Shown here: piece by piece, positions 8,717-17,539 of the stretch | Layout: the number at the start of each line of letters is the position of its first letter | How positions within the stretch are numbered: the first letter of the stretch is position 1 | Assembly: GCA_963703605.1 (NCBI GenBank) | Contig: CAVPFC010000039.1 | Location: 124,001-188,000 of the forward strand | Length of the DNA stretch: 64,000 nt | Direction of reading: 5' to 3' | Origin: DASXKD01 sp963703605 | GTDB lineage: Bacteria > Actinomycetota > Actinomycetes > Streptosporangiales > Streptosporangiaceae | The notes under the pieces: model-generated | The model's database searches: none | Told to the model about the DNA's origin: nothing | The model's input: the letters and a program-made list of their open reading frames with translations, nothing else | Made by a program: the position numbers and the translations under genes

Positions 8717-10541
8717 TCAGCTCGCCGGGATGACGATCCCGTATTCGTGGATCTTGCGGTAGATCGTCGCCCGGGACATGCCGAGCGACTCGGCGGCCTT
8801 GACCTTGTTGCCCTCGGTGTCCAGCAGGCTCTGCACGATCGCGTCCCGCTCCAGCGCCTCCAGCGGGGACAGCAGCCGCCGGCTGACCGTCCAGCACTCG
8901 GGCGGCAGGTCCTCCGGGCCGATGGAGCCGACCCGCCTGCGCTGCACGACGCGCCGCATGACCTGCCAGAGCTGCTCGATGTTGCCCGGCCAGCTCGACC
9001 GGGCCAGCAGCTGCATCGCCTCCGGCGAGCAGGCCAGCCTGCCGTGCTGGTTGAGCTTGCCGAGGAAGAACCGCACCAGCTCGGGGAGGTCCTCGATGTG
9101 ATGGCGCAGCGGCGGCAGCGCGACCGTGCGCGGGAACGACCGCAGCACCTCGGTGAGGCCGGCCGCGGCGGCGTTGCCCCGGTTCAGCGTGACCGCCACC
9201 CAGCGGGCATCCGGCTCGCCGGGGGCCCGGGCCTCCTGGAGCGCGCTCACCAGCACCCGCGCCTGCCGCGCGCCGAGCGTGTCGACGTGCCGGATCACCA
9301 CGTCGCCGTCGCCGTCGAGCAGCGCCCGGCGGGCCCGCACCAGCCACTCGCCCGAGCCGGCCTCGGCGGCGTCCAGCACGGTGAACCGTCCGGCCGGGTT
9401 GCGGCGCTGATGCATCGCACGCAGCAGGGCGAGCTTGCCGACGCCCGGCTCGCCCTCCAGCGCGAGCCACTCCCCGGCCTCGTAGACCTCCTGCGCCTGC
9501 TGGCAGCCACGCAGCCACAGCGGCGCCGGAGCCGACCAGGCCGGGCAGGTACATCCGGGCCGGGTGCACCGGATCGCCGGCCGGCCGCCGGGCCGGCTCG
9601 ATCAGCTTGACGTGCACGACGCCGCCGACCGTGCCACGCCGGCCGCCGGTGCGGGTGGCCACGCTGGGCGTGGGGCGGCAGTACATCCGGGCGGTGATTC
9701 CGGTCGGCAGTTCCACCTCGACCGCGCCGGCGCGGCCGGCCGACAGCGCCTCGCCCGCCTGCCCGAGCAGGACCGCCTGGTCGCCGGGATCGAGGACCTG
9801 GCGGGCGTGGTCGTTCATCATCACCACGTCGTCGTTGAGCGCGAGCACGATCCCGTTGGTGCGGCGGCACGCCCGCAGGTACTCCTGGAGCAGCTCGAGC
9901 TCCTGGGCGCTGCAGTCGGTGAGCAGCGCCTGGGTGATCTGGTCGGCGGTCGTCTTGACGAGCGCGATCAGCAGCGGGTCGGCGTCCTTGCGCCAGCAGG
10001 TCAGGTCGACCGCGCCGACGACCTTGCCGGATGATCGGGTGGTGGATCGGCACCCCGGCGCAGGCGAGGTCCTCCAGGTGCTCGGCGTAGTGCTCGTGGC
10101 CGAACACGTGCGCCGGCTGGCCGCCCTCCAGCGCGGTGCCGATGCCGTTGGTGCCGACGAGCTCCTCCGCGTAGCTGAAGCCCGGCGCCAGCTTCACGCC
10201 GTCGAGGTGCCGCTCCAGGTCGTTGTCCGCGGTCAGCCGGGCCAGCACCACCCCGGCGGCGTCGGTCAGGATGACGCTGATCGGCTGGCCCGTCGAGGTT
10301 CTCGCGCAGGTGCCGGAGCACCGGCAGGGCGCTGCGGGTCAGCGGGGTGTCGAGGTTCGGGTCGCGGATGTAGGACAGCTCGATGCGGTCCGCGGGCACG
10401 TTCCACTCGCCGGGACCGCCACCAGGACGCCAGGATCGGGTCGCGCACCTGCTGCGGCTCCACTGGCTCCCTGGTCAGGAACCTTTCCCTGGTCTGTGCC
10501 AGCCGGTCGCCATCCGGCACGCGCCACAAGCGGGATGACAT
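8717..10541 (-). CDS. mimR: AcoR/MimR-like GAF and AAA+ Fis-type activator, four frameshifts
   Basis: The gene starts at an ATG after GGAGG and reads MSSRLWRVPDGDRLAQTRERF. It continues in shifted frames as a GAF region (SVILTDAAGVVLARL, NDLERHLDGVKLAPGFSYAEELVGTNGIGTALE, HYAEHLEDLACAGVPIHHPI, VGAVDLT), then an AAA+ remnant (GEPGVGKLALLRAM; IEDLPELVRFFL; WPGNIEQLW), and ends with a Fis-type helix-turn-helix (NKVKAAESLGMSRATIYRKIHEYGI). Breaks lie near 10415, 10290, 10028 and 9528; removing one base at each restores one protein of about 600 residues. The sigma-54 contact motif GAFTGA is absent, as expected for actinobacteria lacking RpoN. By position and family it corresponds to MimR, the activator of mim monooxygenase operons. 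Palindromes upstream of its gene and before the hydroxylase gene are candidate binding sites. Confidence 0.8.
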
Positions 10542-10658
10542 GGCGCCTCCTGCCTCCCGCCACCCGCGGGGCCACCAAATCCGCGCTGACCGGGTCTTGA
10601 GGCGATGTTCTCCAGGTACGGCCTGCTTCACACCATAACCGGACGGTCGCGGTGCTGT

Positions 10659-10673
10659 GTCTCATGTTGAGAC
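10659..10673. promoter_or_regulatory. Palindrome GTCTCA-TGT-TGAGAC, candidate activator site 1
   Basis: A perfect 6+3+6 inverted repeat, 118 bp upstream of the activator start and 64 bp upstream of the small gene at 10737. A second copy with one changed base is at 11018-11032. The spacing and repetition on both sides of the small gene fit upstream activating sequences of an AcoR/MimR-type dimer. The assignment to that protein is inference. Confidence 0.55.
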
Positions 10674-10736
10674 CGCCGCTGTGCGCGGTGTGACGTTGGA
10701 TGCCGGAGCGTCGAGCCGCGGGAAGAGGTCGCCCTG

Positions 10737-10995
10737 ATGTCCGAACCCAGCCACCTCCAGGCCGAGACCTACAACCCGTGGAGCGTCGTCAACCTGGTGT
10801 TTCACCATCTCGCCGACCAGGGCCTGCACCCCACCCTCGGTGAGTCGGGGGACCCCGGCGAGCCCGGCCGCGGCGCTGCTGCGGGCCCTCGGCATCGAGC
10901 CCGCCGCGGAGGGGAACCGGCAGGTGATGGCCGCCGTGCGGGCCCACCTTGACCAAATCCGTACCGCGGTGCTCGGCGAGCCCGGCGACGGCTGA
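10737..10995 (+). CDS. Small unknown protein between the activator and the hydroxylase gene, frameshifted
   Basis: ATG at 10737 follows GGAAGAGG. The first 40 residues read MSEPSHLQAETYNPWSVVNL and VFHHLADQGLHPTLGESGDP; after a one-base surplus near 10864 (GAGCCCGGCCGCGG) the frame resumes as AAALLRALGIEPAAEGNRQV and continues MAAVRAHLDQIRTAVLGEPGDG to TGA. The reconstructed product is about 85 residues, soluble and mildly acidic, with no transmembrane segment, Cys cluster or DNA-binding motif that I recognise. It is flanked by two copies of the activator palindrome and lies on the strand of the monooxygenase operon. It may be a cluster-specific accessory protein; its function is unknown. Confidence 0.6.
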
Positions 10996-11017
10996 GGCAA
11001 GCGCCAGCCGGCCGGCT

Positions 11018-11032
11018 GTCTCATGTTGAGAG
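11018..11032. promoter_or_regulatory. Palindrome GTCTCA-TGT-TGAGAG, candidate activator site 2
   Basis: Differs from site 1 at one base and lies 162 bp upstream of the hydroxylase start. A related shorter palindrome, CTCATGAG, is at 11066-11073 and includes a TGAGAC half site. Together they would form an upstream activating region for the monooxygenase operon. Which protein binds is inference. Confidence 0.55.
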
Positions 11033-11193
11033 CCGCAACGGCCACGTCAGCGCGTTGTGATTCGACTCATGAGACGTTTCGGGCTGCCGCGTTCGCGTGC
11101 TCGCCGACACGGCGACCGGTCCGGTGTAGGTGGGGACCGACCGGCCGCTGGCAGCCTCCCGCAGCCGACTCGCGGAAGGGCAAGGGGTAACAC

Positions 11194-12847
11194 ATGAGTC
11201 GCCAGAGCGTGGCGAAGGCCCACCAGAAGATCCAGGAGCTCGCCTGGGAACCGCTGTACCACGAGCCGGTCTCCCAGTACGGCACGGACTACACGTTCCA
11301 GAAGGCGCAGAAGAAGGACCCGCTGAAGCAGGTCCTGCGCTCCTACTTCCCGATGCAGGAGGAGAAGGACCACCGGGTCTACGGCGCCCAGGACGGCGCC
11401 ATCCGCGGCAACATGTTCCGCCAGGTGCAGGAGCGGTGGCTGGAGTGGCAGAAGCTGTTCCTGTCGATCATCCCGCTGCCGGAGATCTCCGCGGCGCGGG
11501 CCATGCCGCTGCTGTTCCGCACGGTCCCCAACCCGGAACTGCACAACGGCCAGGCGATCCAGATGATCGACGAGGTCCGGCACTCGACGATCCAGCAGAA
11601 CCTCAAGCGCCTGTACATGAACAACTACATCGACCCGGCCGGCTTCAACTCGAGCCTGCGCAACTTCCAGAACGACTACTGCGGCACGATCGGCCGCCAG
11701 TTCGCCGAGGGCTTCATCACCGGTGACGCGATCACGGCGGCGAGCATCTACCTGACGATCGTGGCCGAGACGGCGTTCACCAACACGCTGTTCGTGGCCA
11801 TGCCCGCCGAGGCGGCCGCGAACGGCGACTACCTGCTGCCGACGGTGTTCCACTCGGTGCAGTCCGACGAGTCGCGGCACATCAGCAACGGCTACGCCAC
11901 GCTGCTGATGGCGCTGGCCGACGAGAGCAACCACCAGCTGCTGCAGCGCGACCTGCGGTACGCCTGGTGGAACAACCACCGCGTGGTGGACGCCGCCATC
12001 GGCACGTTCATCGAGTACGGCACCAAGGACCGGCGCAAGGACCGCGAGTCCTACGCCGAGATGTGGCGGCGGTGGATCTACGACGACTACTACCGCAGCT
12101 ACCTCGTGCCGCTGGAGAAGTACGGCCTGGTCATCCCGCACGACCTCATCGAGGAGGCGTGGAACCAGATCTGGAACAAGGGCTACGTGCACGAGGTCGC
12201 GCAGTTCTTCGCCACCGGCTGGCTGGCCAACTACTGGCGGATCGACCCGATGACCGACAAGGACTTCGAGTGGTTCGAGTACAAGTACCCGGGCTGGTAC
12301 GACAGGTACGGCAAGTGGTGGGAGAACTACAACCGGCTGTCGCCGGCCGAACGGGCACAACCCGATCGTGTTCGAGGACGTCGACTACCAGTACCCGAAC
12401 CGCTGCTGGACCTGCATGGTCCCCTGCCTGGTCCGCGAGGACATGGTGTACGCCGAGGTCGACGGCGTGGTGCGCACCTACTGCCACGAAGAGTGCAAGT
12501 GGACCGACGTCACCGCGTTCCGGCCGACGTACATGGGCCGCGAGACCCCCAACATGGGCCAGCTCATCGGGCACCGCGAGTGGGAGACCCTCTACCACGG
12601 CTGGAACTGGGCCGACGTCGTGTCGGACATGGGCTACGTGCGCGACGACGGCAAGACCATGGTCGCGCAGCCGCACCTGGAGCTCGGTGACCAGAAGAAG
12701 ATGTGGACGCTGGACCACCTGCGCCGGTGCCCGCCGCTGCAGAGCCCGAACGTGCTGTTCAACGAGATGACGCCGGACGAGCGCGCGGCCTACGCGGCGA
12801 AGTACCGTCGCGGCGGCCCCGCCGGCCGGTTCGCCAAGGACGACTGA
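11194..12847 (+). CDS. mimA: Propane/ketone monooxygenase hydroxylase large (alpha) subunit, frameshifted
   Basis: ATG follows AAGGGG. The protein carries both diiron-binding E-x-x-H pairs of soluble diiron monooxygenases: IDEVRHSTIQQNLKRLY and QSDESRHISNGY. It aligns with MimA/PrmA-type alpha subunits, including the C-terminal Cys-rich block RCWTCMVPCLVREDM and TYCHEECKWTD. With beta subunit, coupling protein and reductase it activates O2 to hydroxylate propane, and in characterised homologues also ketones or phenol; the true substrate here cannot be told. The frame breaks near 12348 in TCGCCGGCCGAACGGG. Deleting one C gives NGHNPIVFEDVDYQYPNRC in the same protein, so the break is probably a sequencing error. 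Total length about 550 residues, normal for the family. It is followed by a hairpin and then the reductase gene. Confidence 0.9.
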
Positions 12848-12860
12848 CCGGCCCGAGCCA

Positions 12861-12898
12861 GGGAGGCGGGCCGCCGGCCACGTAGGCGGCCCCCTCCC
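12861..12898 (+). other. Intercistronic hairpin between hydroxylase alpha and reductase genes
   Basis: Arms 12861-12875 (GGGAGGCGGGCCGCC) and 12885-12898 (GGCGGCCCCCTCCC) pair with a single bulged base and a 9-base loop, 14 bp after the alpha stop. Only two T residues follow, so it is not a textbook terminator. It could stabilise the upstream message end or partly terminate, giving more alpha subunit than downstream products; that is inference. Confidence 0.5.
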
Positions 12899-13016
12899 TT
12901 CCACCCCGCTTTCCATGCATTACGCCGGCAGGCGACCGCATCTGCGCCGTGTGGCGAGCCCGGTGCGCGGCGCCCCGCCCAGGTGAGTTCACCCGCAGCA
13001 AGCCCGCGAGGGGGTC

Positions 13017-14060
13017 ATGGCCGACAAGCATGTCGTGCGATTCGAGCCGGTCGGCATCGAGATCGAGGTCGACGAGGAGCAGACGATCCTGCGTGCCGCG
13101 TTCGAGCAGGGCGTCATGCTGATGCACGGCTGCAAGGAGGGCCAGTGCTCCTCCTGCAAGTCGTTCGTCCTCGACGGCGACGACATCGAGCTGGACCGGT
13201 ACTCCACCTTCGCGCTGCCCGATTTCGAGAAGGAGGAGGGCTACACGCTGCTGTGCCGGGCGCACGCCTACGAGGACGTCACGATCGAGCTGCTCAACTA
13301 CGACGAGGACATGATCCGGTCCGGCCTGCCCATTCAGGAGGCGGTGGCCGAGGTGGTGTCCAAGGACCCGGTCACCCACGACATGCGGCACCTGGTGCTG
13401 CGGCTGGTCGAGCCCGGCGAGATCAAGTTCTTCCCCGGCCAGTACGTGGACATCACGATCCCGGGCACCGAGGAGACCCGGTCGTTCTCGATGGCCAACA
13501 CCTCGAGCCGCGACGGCGGCCGGCTCGAGTTCGTCATCAAGGTCTACCCGGACGGGCTGTTCTCCCACTTCCTCGACAGCACGCTGGCGGTGGGCGACCG
13601 GCTGGAGCTGACCGGGCCCTACGGGGTGTTCACGCTCCGGGAGGGCGACAGCGACCTGGTGTTCGTCGGCGGCGGGGCCGGCATGGCGCCGATCCTGTCG
13701 CTGCTGCGCTCGATGGCCGAGCGCGGCCTCACCCGCAAGGCCACCTACTACTACGGCGCCCGGCAGCGGCGGGACCTGTGCTTCGAGGAGGAGCTGCGGG
13801 CGCTGGAGGAGCGGCTGCCGGACTTCCGGTACGTCCCCGCGCTGTCCGAGGCGGCCCCGGACGACGGCTGGGCCGGTGAGACCGGCCTGATCACCGACGT
13901 CGTGAAGCGGCACGCCGCCGGGCTGGCCGGCGCGCACGCCTACGTCTGCGGCCCCCCGCCGATGGTGGAGGCCGCGCTGCCGCTGCTGGCCACGCTCGGC
14001 GTGCCGGAGAAGCGGATCTACTACGACAAATTCACCACCACCGGCGAACCAGGACAGTGA
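13017..14060 (+). CDS. mimB: Monooxygenase NADH reductase (2Fe-2S / FAD)
   Basis: A 347-residue flavoprotein. The N-terminal plant-type ferredoxin domain has Cys39, Cys44, Cys47 (GCKEGQCSSCK) and Cys80 (LLCRAH) for a 2Fe-2S cluster. A ferredoxin-reductase module follows with the FAD motif RSFSMAN, the NAD motif VGGGAGMAPILSLL, and CGPPPMVEAALP near the end, closing with YYDKF. It passes electrons from NADH to the diiron hydroxylase in the cytoplasm. ATG follows GAGGGGG. The 170-bp gap from the alpha gene contains the hairpin. It is 8 bp before the beta-subunit start, so the two are translated from one message. Confidence 0.93.
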   Translation: MADKHVVRFEPVGIEIEVDEEQTILRAAFEQGVMLMHGCKEGQCSSCKSFVLDGDDIELDRYSTFALPDFEKEEGYTLLCRAHAYEDVTIELLNYDEDMIRSGLPIQEAVAEVVSKDPVTHDMRHLVLRLVEPGEIKFFPGQYVDITIPGTEETRSFSMANTSSRDGGRLEFVIKVYPDGLFSHFLDSTLAVGDRLELTGPYGVFTLREGDSDLVFVGGGAGMAPILSLLRSMAERGLTRKATYYYGARQRRDLCFEEELRALEERLPDFRYVPALSEAAPDDGWAGETGLITDVVKRHAAGLAGAHAYVCGPPPMVEAALPLLATLGVPEKRIYYDKFTTTGEPGQ

Positions 14061-14068
14061 GGGGAACC

Positions 14069-15241
14069 ATGACAACCACGCAGCAAGACCGCAGCGTTCC
14101 GATGGTGCAGTTCACCGACGCCGAGGCCGGTGCCAAGGACTTCCCAGACTCAGATGCCCGCAGGTTCAACTACTTCACCCCGGCCAAGCGCAAGCAGACG
14201 CACTACGAGGACGTTACGGTCGAGGTCCAGCCGGACCCGCGGCACTACCTCAGCCAGGGCTGGCTGTACGGGTTCTCCGACGGCCGCGGCGGCTACCCGC
14301 TGGACTGGACCGTCCTCAAGGCCTGGGGCTCGGACCGGCCGGAGCCGGAGCGTTACCCCGGCTCGGGCGGCAAGGGATACGACTGGCCCGCACACGGCTG
14401 GCACGAGTTCCGCGACCCGAACGAGGAGTGGGAGCTCACCCTCTACCGCTACAACGCCAACGTCGTGCGGCAGGTCAACCAGAACGTCGACAACGCGCGC
14501 CAGACAAAGGCGTTCGAGCAGTGGAACCGCAACTGGGTCCGCTTCGTGGAGCGCAACGTCGGCGCCTGGATGCACGTGGACCACGGGCTCGGCCTGTACC
14601 TGTACGCGAACGCCAACCGCCGCGCGCCGACCAACATGCACAACAACGCGATCTCGGTGAACAGCATGCACCGGATCCGGGCGGCGCAGGACCTGGCGCT
14701 GTACAACCTGACGCTGAGCGAGGTGATCGAGGGCTTCAATGGCAGCGCGCACATCGAGACCTGGAACACCGACCCGGCCTGGCAGGGCGTGCGCGAAACG
14801 GCCGAGCAGCTCACCTCGATCGACGACTGGTGCGAGGCCATCTTCGCCGCCAACGTGGTGTTCGAGCCGCTGATCGGTGAGCTGTTCCGGAGCGGCCTGG
14901 TCCAGCACGCGGCGCCTCGTAACGGTGACTTCGTCACGCCGACGATCGTCGGCGCGGCCGAGTACGACTTCGCCGAGCGGGACCTGCGCTACACCACGGC
15001 CATGTTCGAGCTGCTCACCGACGATCGCGAGTTCGCCGATCACAACAAGGGCATCATGAACGGCTGGCTGGCCACCTGGGTACCGCGGGCCATCACCGCC
15101 GCCCGGACGCTCCAGCCGCTGTGGTCGCAGCCCGACGCCAAGCCGCCGCGCTTCGAGGACGGCCTCGACGCGGCCAAGAGCCGCTTCGCCGCAATCGTGT
15201 CCGCGCTCAGTCTCGAAGTACCGAAGGAGTTGGCACAGTGA
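14069..15241 (+). CDS. mimC: Propane/ketone monooxygenase hydroxylase small (beta) subunit
   Basis: A 390-residue protein of the same all-helical ferritin-like fold as alpha, but without the two E-x-x-H metal pairs, as expected for the structural beta subunit. Recognisable stretches are RRFNYFTPAKRKQTHYEDVT near the start, RNWVRFVERNVGAWMHVDHGLGLYL, and ERDLRYTTAMFELLTDD. The ATG after GAGGGGAA was chosen over a GTG four codons earlier that overlaps the reductase stop. It forms the alpha2beta2 hydroxylase. Its TGA stop overlaps the GTG of the coupling-protein gene (GTGA), a sign of translational coupling in the operon. Confidence 0.92.
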   Translation: MTTTQQDRSVPMVQFTDAEAGAKDFPDSDARRFNYFTPAKRKQTHYEDVTVEVQPDPRHYLSQGWLYGFSDGRGGYPLDWTVLKAWGSDRPEPERYPGSGGKGYDWPAHGWHEFRDPNEEWELTLYRYNANVVRQVNQNVDNARQTKAFEQWNRNWVRFVERNVGAWMHVDHGLGLYLYANANRRAPTNMHNNAISVNSMHRIRAAQDLALYNLTLSEVIEGFNGSAHIETWNTDPAWQGVRETAEQLTSIDDWCEAIFAANVVFEPLIGELFRSGLVQHAAPRNGDFVTPTIVGAAEYDFAERDLRYTTAMFELLTDDREFADHNKGIMNGWLATWVPRAITAARTLQPLWSQPDAKPPRFEDGLDAAKSRFAAIVSALSLEVPKELAQ

Positions 15242-15612
15242 CCGAGTTCAAGACGGCGGAAAGCCCGTTCAAGTCCGACAGCACCGCGTCCAACATGTGC
15301 GGCTTCACGCTCATGAACAACCAGGTCGGGGCCGTGATCGCGATGGTCATGGGGACGAAGCCGAACGTGCGGGTGACGCACCTGCCGTCGATGATCCGGG
15401 TGGATGCGGTCGGCCGGATGGAGGTCATCTACGACGAGGTCGCCGAGGCGCTGGGCGAGGAGCCCGGCTCCTTCGACGCCGCCGAGTTCGAGGAGGACAT
15501 GTCCACCCACTACGGCCGGATGATCCACACCGACGACCGGACGATCATGTTCGCCAACCCGGAGGACGCCGCCGACTATCTGGGCTTTGACCTGGAGCCG
15601 GTATCGGCGTAA
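15238..15612 (+). CDS. mimD: Monooxygenase coupling (effector) protein
   Basis: A 124-residue cofactorless protein of the MmoB/DmpM family. Recognisable stretches are SNMCGFTLMNNQVGAVIAMVM, VRVTHLPSMIRVDAVGRMEV and MSTHYGRMIHTDDRTIMFAN. It binds the hydroxylase and tunes oxygen activation and substrate entry. The GTG start overlaps the beta-subunit stop by four bases. Its length is normal for MimD/PrmD. It completes the four-component enzyme in the order alpha, reductase, beta, coupling protein, which is the mim/prm order. Confidence 0.92.
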   Translation: MTEFKTAESPFKSDSTASNMCGFTLMNNQVGAVIAMVMGTKPNVRVTHLPSMIRVDAVGRMEVIYDEVAEALGEEPGSFDAAEFEEDMSTHYGRMIHTDDRTIMFANPEDAADYLGFDLEPVSA

Positions 15613-15677
15613 CGAGAAGGGTAAGACGCGGATCGTACGGATGAGCAGGGCCCGGGCAGCAGGGCCGGCGAGGAGGC

Positions 15678-16748
15678 ATGGTGTACGAGAAGGACGGCGA
15701 GAAGTACTTCGTGGTCGATGGCCACTTGCACTACTGGAACGCGGCCCCGGACAACTGGGTGCCGGGCGCCGAGCAGTACGCGGAGGGCTGGATCAAGTGC
15801 TTCCACGCGTACATGGGCCTCGGCCCGCCGGAGACGCACTGGACGCTTGAGCACTTCGAGAAGTACTCCGAGGACGACCTGATGAAGGACGTCTTCGAGG
15901 ACGGGCACGTGGACGTGGCGGTGTTCCAGCCCACCTACCTCAAGGAGTGGTACAAGGAGGGCTTCAACACCACCGAGCGCAACGCGCTGATGGGCGAGAA
16001 GCACCCGGGCAGGTTCGTCTACAACACCCGCTGGGACCCGCGCGAGGGCGACGAGGGCATCAACGTGCTGCGGCAGAACGTCGAGCGGTTCGGCTCCAAG
16101 GGGTGCAAGCTCTACACCGCCGAGTGGAACGCTGGCTCGCGCGGCTGGAAGCTCACCGACCCGGCGGCGTACCGGTACCTGGAGGCGTGCCAGGAACTGG
16201 GCATCAAGAACATCCACGTGCACAAGGGCCCGACGATCTGGCCGCTGGACAAGGACGCGTTCGACGTCTCCGACGTGGACCACGTCGCGACCGACTTCCC
16301 GGACCTGAACTTCATCGTCGAGCACGTGGGGCTGCCCCGGATCGAGGACTTCTGCTTCATGGCCACCCAGGAGCCGAACGTGTACGCCGGCCTCGCCGTG
16401 GCCATCGGCGGCCTGATGCACGCGCGGCCGAGGTTCTTCGCCAAGGTCATGGGCGAGCTGCTGTTCTGGGTGGGCGAGGACAAGATGCTCTTCGGCAGCG
16501 ACTACGCCATCTGGGAACCGAAGTGGCAGGTCGAGGGCTTCGTGGACTGGGACTTCCCGGACTCGGAGGAGTACGCCGACTACCCCAGGCTCGGCACGGC
16601 CGGCAAGAAGAAGATCCTCGGCCTCAACGCGGCGAGCCTGTACGGGATCGAGGTGCCGGCCGAGTACCAGCTGACGGACGGCGGCACGCCCGGCGCTCAC
16701 GAGGTGCTCGCCGGCCAGCCCGACGAGCACGCGGTCTCGGGGGCATGA
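15678..16748 (+). CDS. Amidohydrolase-2 family metal-dependent hydrolase of the monooxygenase operon
   Basis: A 356-residue TIM-barrel protein. It shows HxH near the start (VVDGHLHYWN), NFIVEHVGLPRIEDF and LFGSDYAIWEPKW near the C-terminus, the metal-ligand positions of the amidohydrolase-2 family, which includes decarboxylases and hydrolases. ATG follows GAGGAGG. A gene of this type follows the coupling protein in mim/prm clusters generally. Its role there is not settled: it might act on an oxidised product, or support the enzyme itself. Its stop overlaps the next start as ATGA. Confidence 0.85.
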   Translation: MVYEKDGEKYFVVDGHLHYWNAAPDNWVPGAEQYAEGWIKCFHAYMGLGPPETHWTLEHFEKYSEDDLMKDVFEDGHVDVAVFQPTYLKEWYKEGFNTTERNALMGEKHPGRFVYNTRWDPREGDEGINVLRQNVERFGSKGCKLYTAEWNAGSRGWKLTDPAAYRYLEACQELGIKNIHVHKGPTIWPLDKDAFDVSDVDHVATDFPDLNFIVEHVGLPRIEDFCFMATQEPNVYAGLAVAIGGLMHARPRFFAKVMGELLFWVGEDKMLFGSDYAIWEPKWQVEGFVDWDFPDSEEYADYPRLGTAGKKKILGLNAASLYGIEVPAEYQLTDGGTPGAHEVLAGQPDEHAVSGA

Positions 16749-17539
16749 CCAGCGAAACGACCGTCCGGGGAGCCAGTGTTCCCGAGGCTGGCGGCACGGT
16801 CTCCGGCGCCGCTCTGGCGGCGCTGGAGACCGTGCGAGATCCGGAGCTGGACGAGCCGATCACGGCGCTCGGGTTCGTCGCGTCGTGCACCGTGTCCGCG
16901 GCGGGGGACGCGCGGGTGCGGCTGCGGCTGCCCACCTACTTCTGCGCGCCCAACTTCGCCTTCCTCATGGTGGCCGACGCCTACGACGCGGTCAGCGCGG
17001 TCCCCGGGGTGCGCGGCACCGAGGTGGTGCTCGAAGATCACTTCGCCGCGGACGCGATCAACGGCGGGGTGGCCGCGCGGGCGGGCTTCGCGCGATCCTT
17101 CGACGGGGAGGCGGCCGGCGAGCTCGACGAGCTGCGCGCCGACTTCCTGCGCAAGGCGGTGCTGGCCGGCACCGACCAGGTGTGCCGGCCGCTGCTCGCC
17201 GCGGGCACCAGCCCGGCCGGCCTGCCCGGCATGACGCTGGGCGACGTGCCGCCGTCGGCCGCCCTGGACCGGCTGCGGCAGCGCCGCGCCGAGCTGGGCC
17301 TGCCCAGCGGCGACGGCGCGCCGCTGCTGATCGACCCGGCCACCGGGGCGGCGGTGGCCGGCGACGCGATCGGCCTGCACCTGCGCCGGGCCCGGACCAC
17401 CCGGATCAGCATCGAGGCGAACGGGGGAATCTGCCGCGGCATGCTGCGGCACCGCTACGACTCTCAGGGACTAGGCGAGGAGGAAGACAGTGAAGGCGGT
17501 CCGGCTGCACGGTTATCACCAGCAACCCGTCGTCGATGA
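16745..17539 (+). CDS. MIP18/DUF59-type metal-sulfur cluster assembly protein
   Basis: A 264-residue protein. The N-terminal half matches the MIP18/PaaD domain (LETVRDPELDEPITALGFV, and YFCAPNFAFLMVADAYDAV with its Cys). The C-terminal half, through a basic region and SIEANGGICRGMLRHRY, is specific to the monooxygenase-linked group. The likely role is helping insert iron or Fe-S centres into the monooxygenase components; this is inference from the domain and context. The start forms an ATGA overlap with the amidohydrolase stop. The last 16 codons overlap the dehydrogenase start by 50 bp; if an indel lies near the end, the true stop may be earlier. Confidence 0.8.
   Translation: MTSETTVRGASVPEAGGTVSGAALAALETVRDPELDEPITALGFVASCTVSAAGDARVRLRLPTYFCAPNFAFLMVADAYDAVSAVPGVRGTEVVLEDHFAADAINGGVAARAGFARSFDGEAAGELDELRADFLRKAVLAGTDQVCRPLLAAGTSPAGLPGMTLGDVPPSAALDRLRQRRAELGLPSGDGAPLLIDPATGAAVAGDAIGLHLRRARTTRISIEANGGICRGMLRHRYDSQGLGEEEDSEGGPAARLSPATRRR

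Noticed and set aside
8717..10541. Programmed frameshifting in the activator gene
   Set aside because: Four separate shifts at unrelated contexts, no slippery heptamers or conserved stimulatory structures; sequencing error is simpler.
11149..11162. Sigma-54-like promoter TGGCAG-N5-CGCA before the hydroxylase gene
   Set aside because: The GG and GC elements are 9 rather than 10 bases apart, the activator lacks GAFTGA, and actinobacteria generally lack RpoN.
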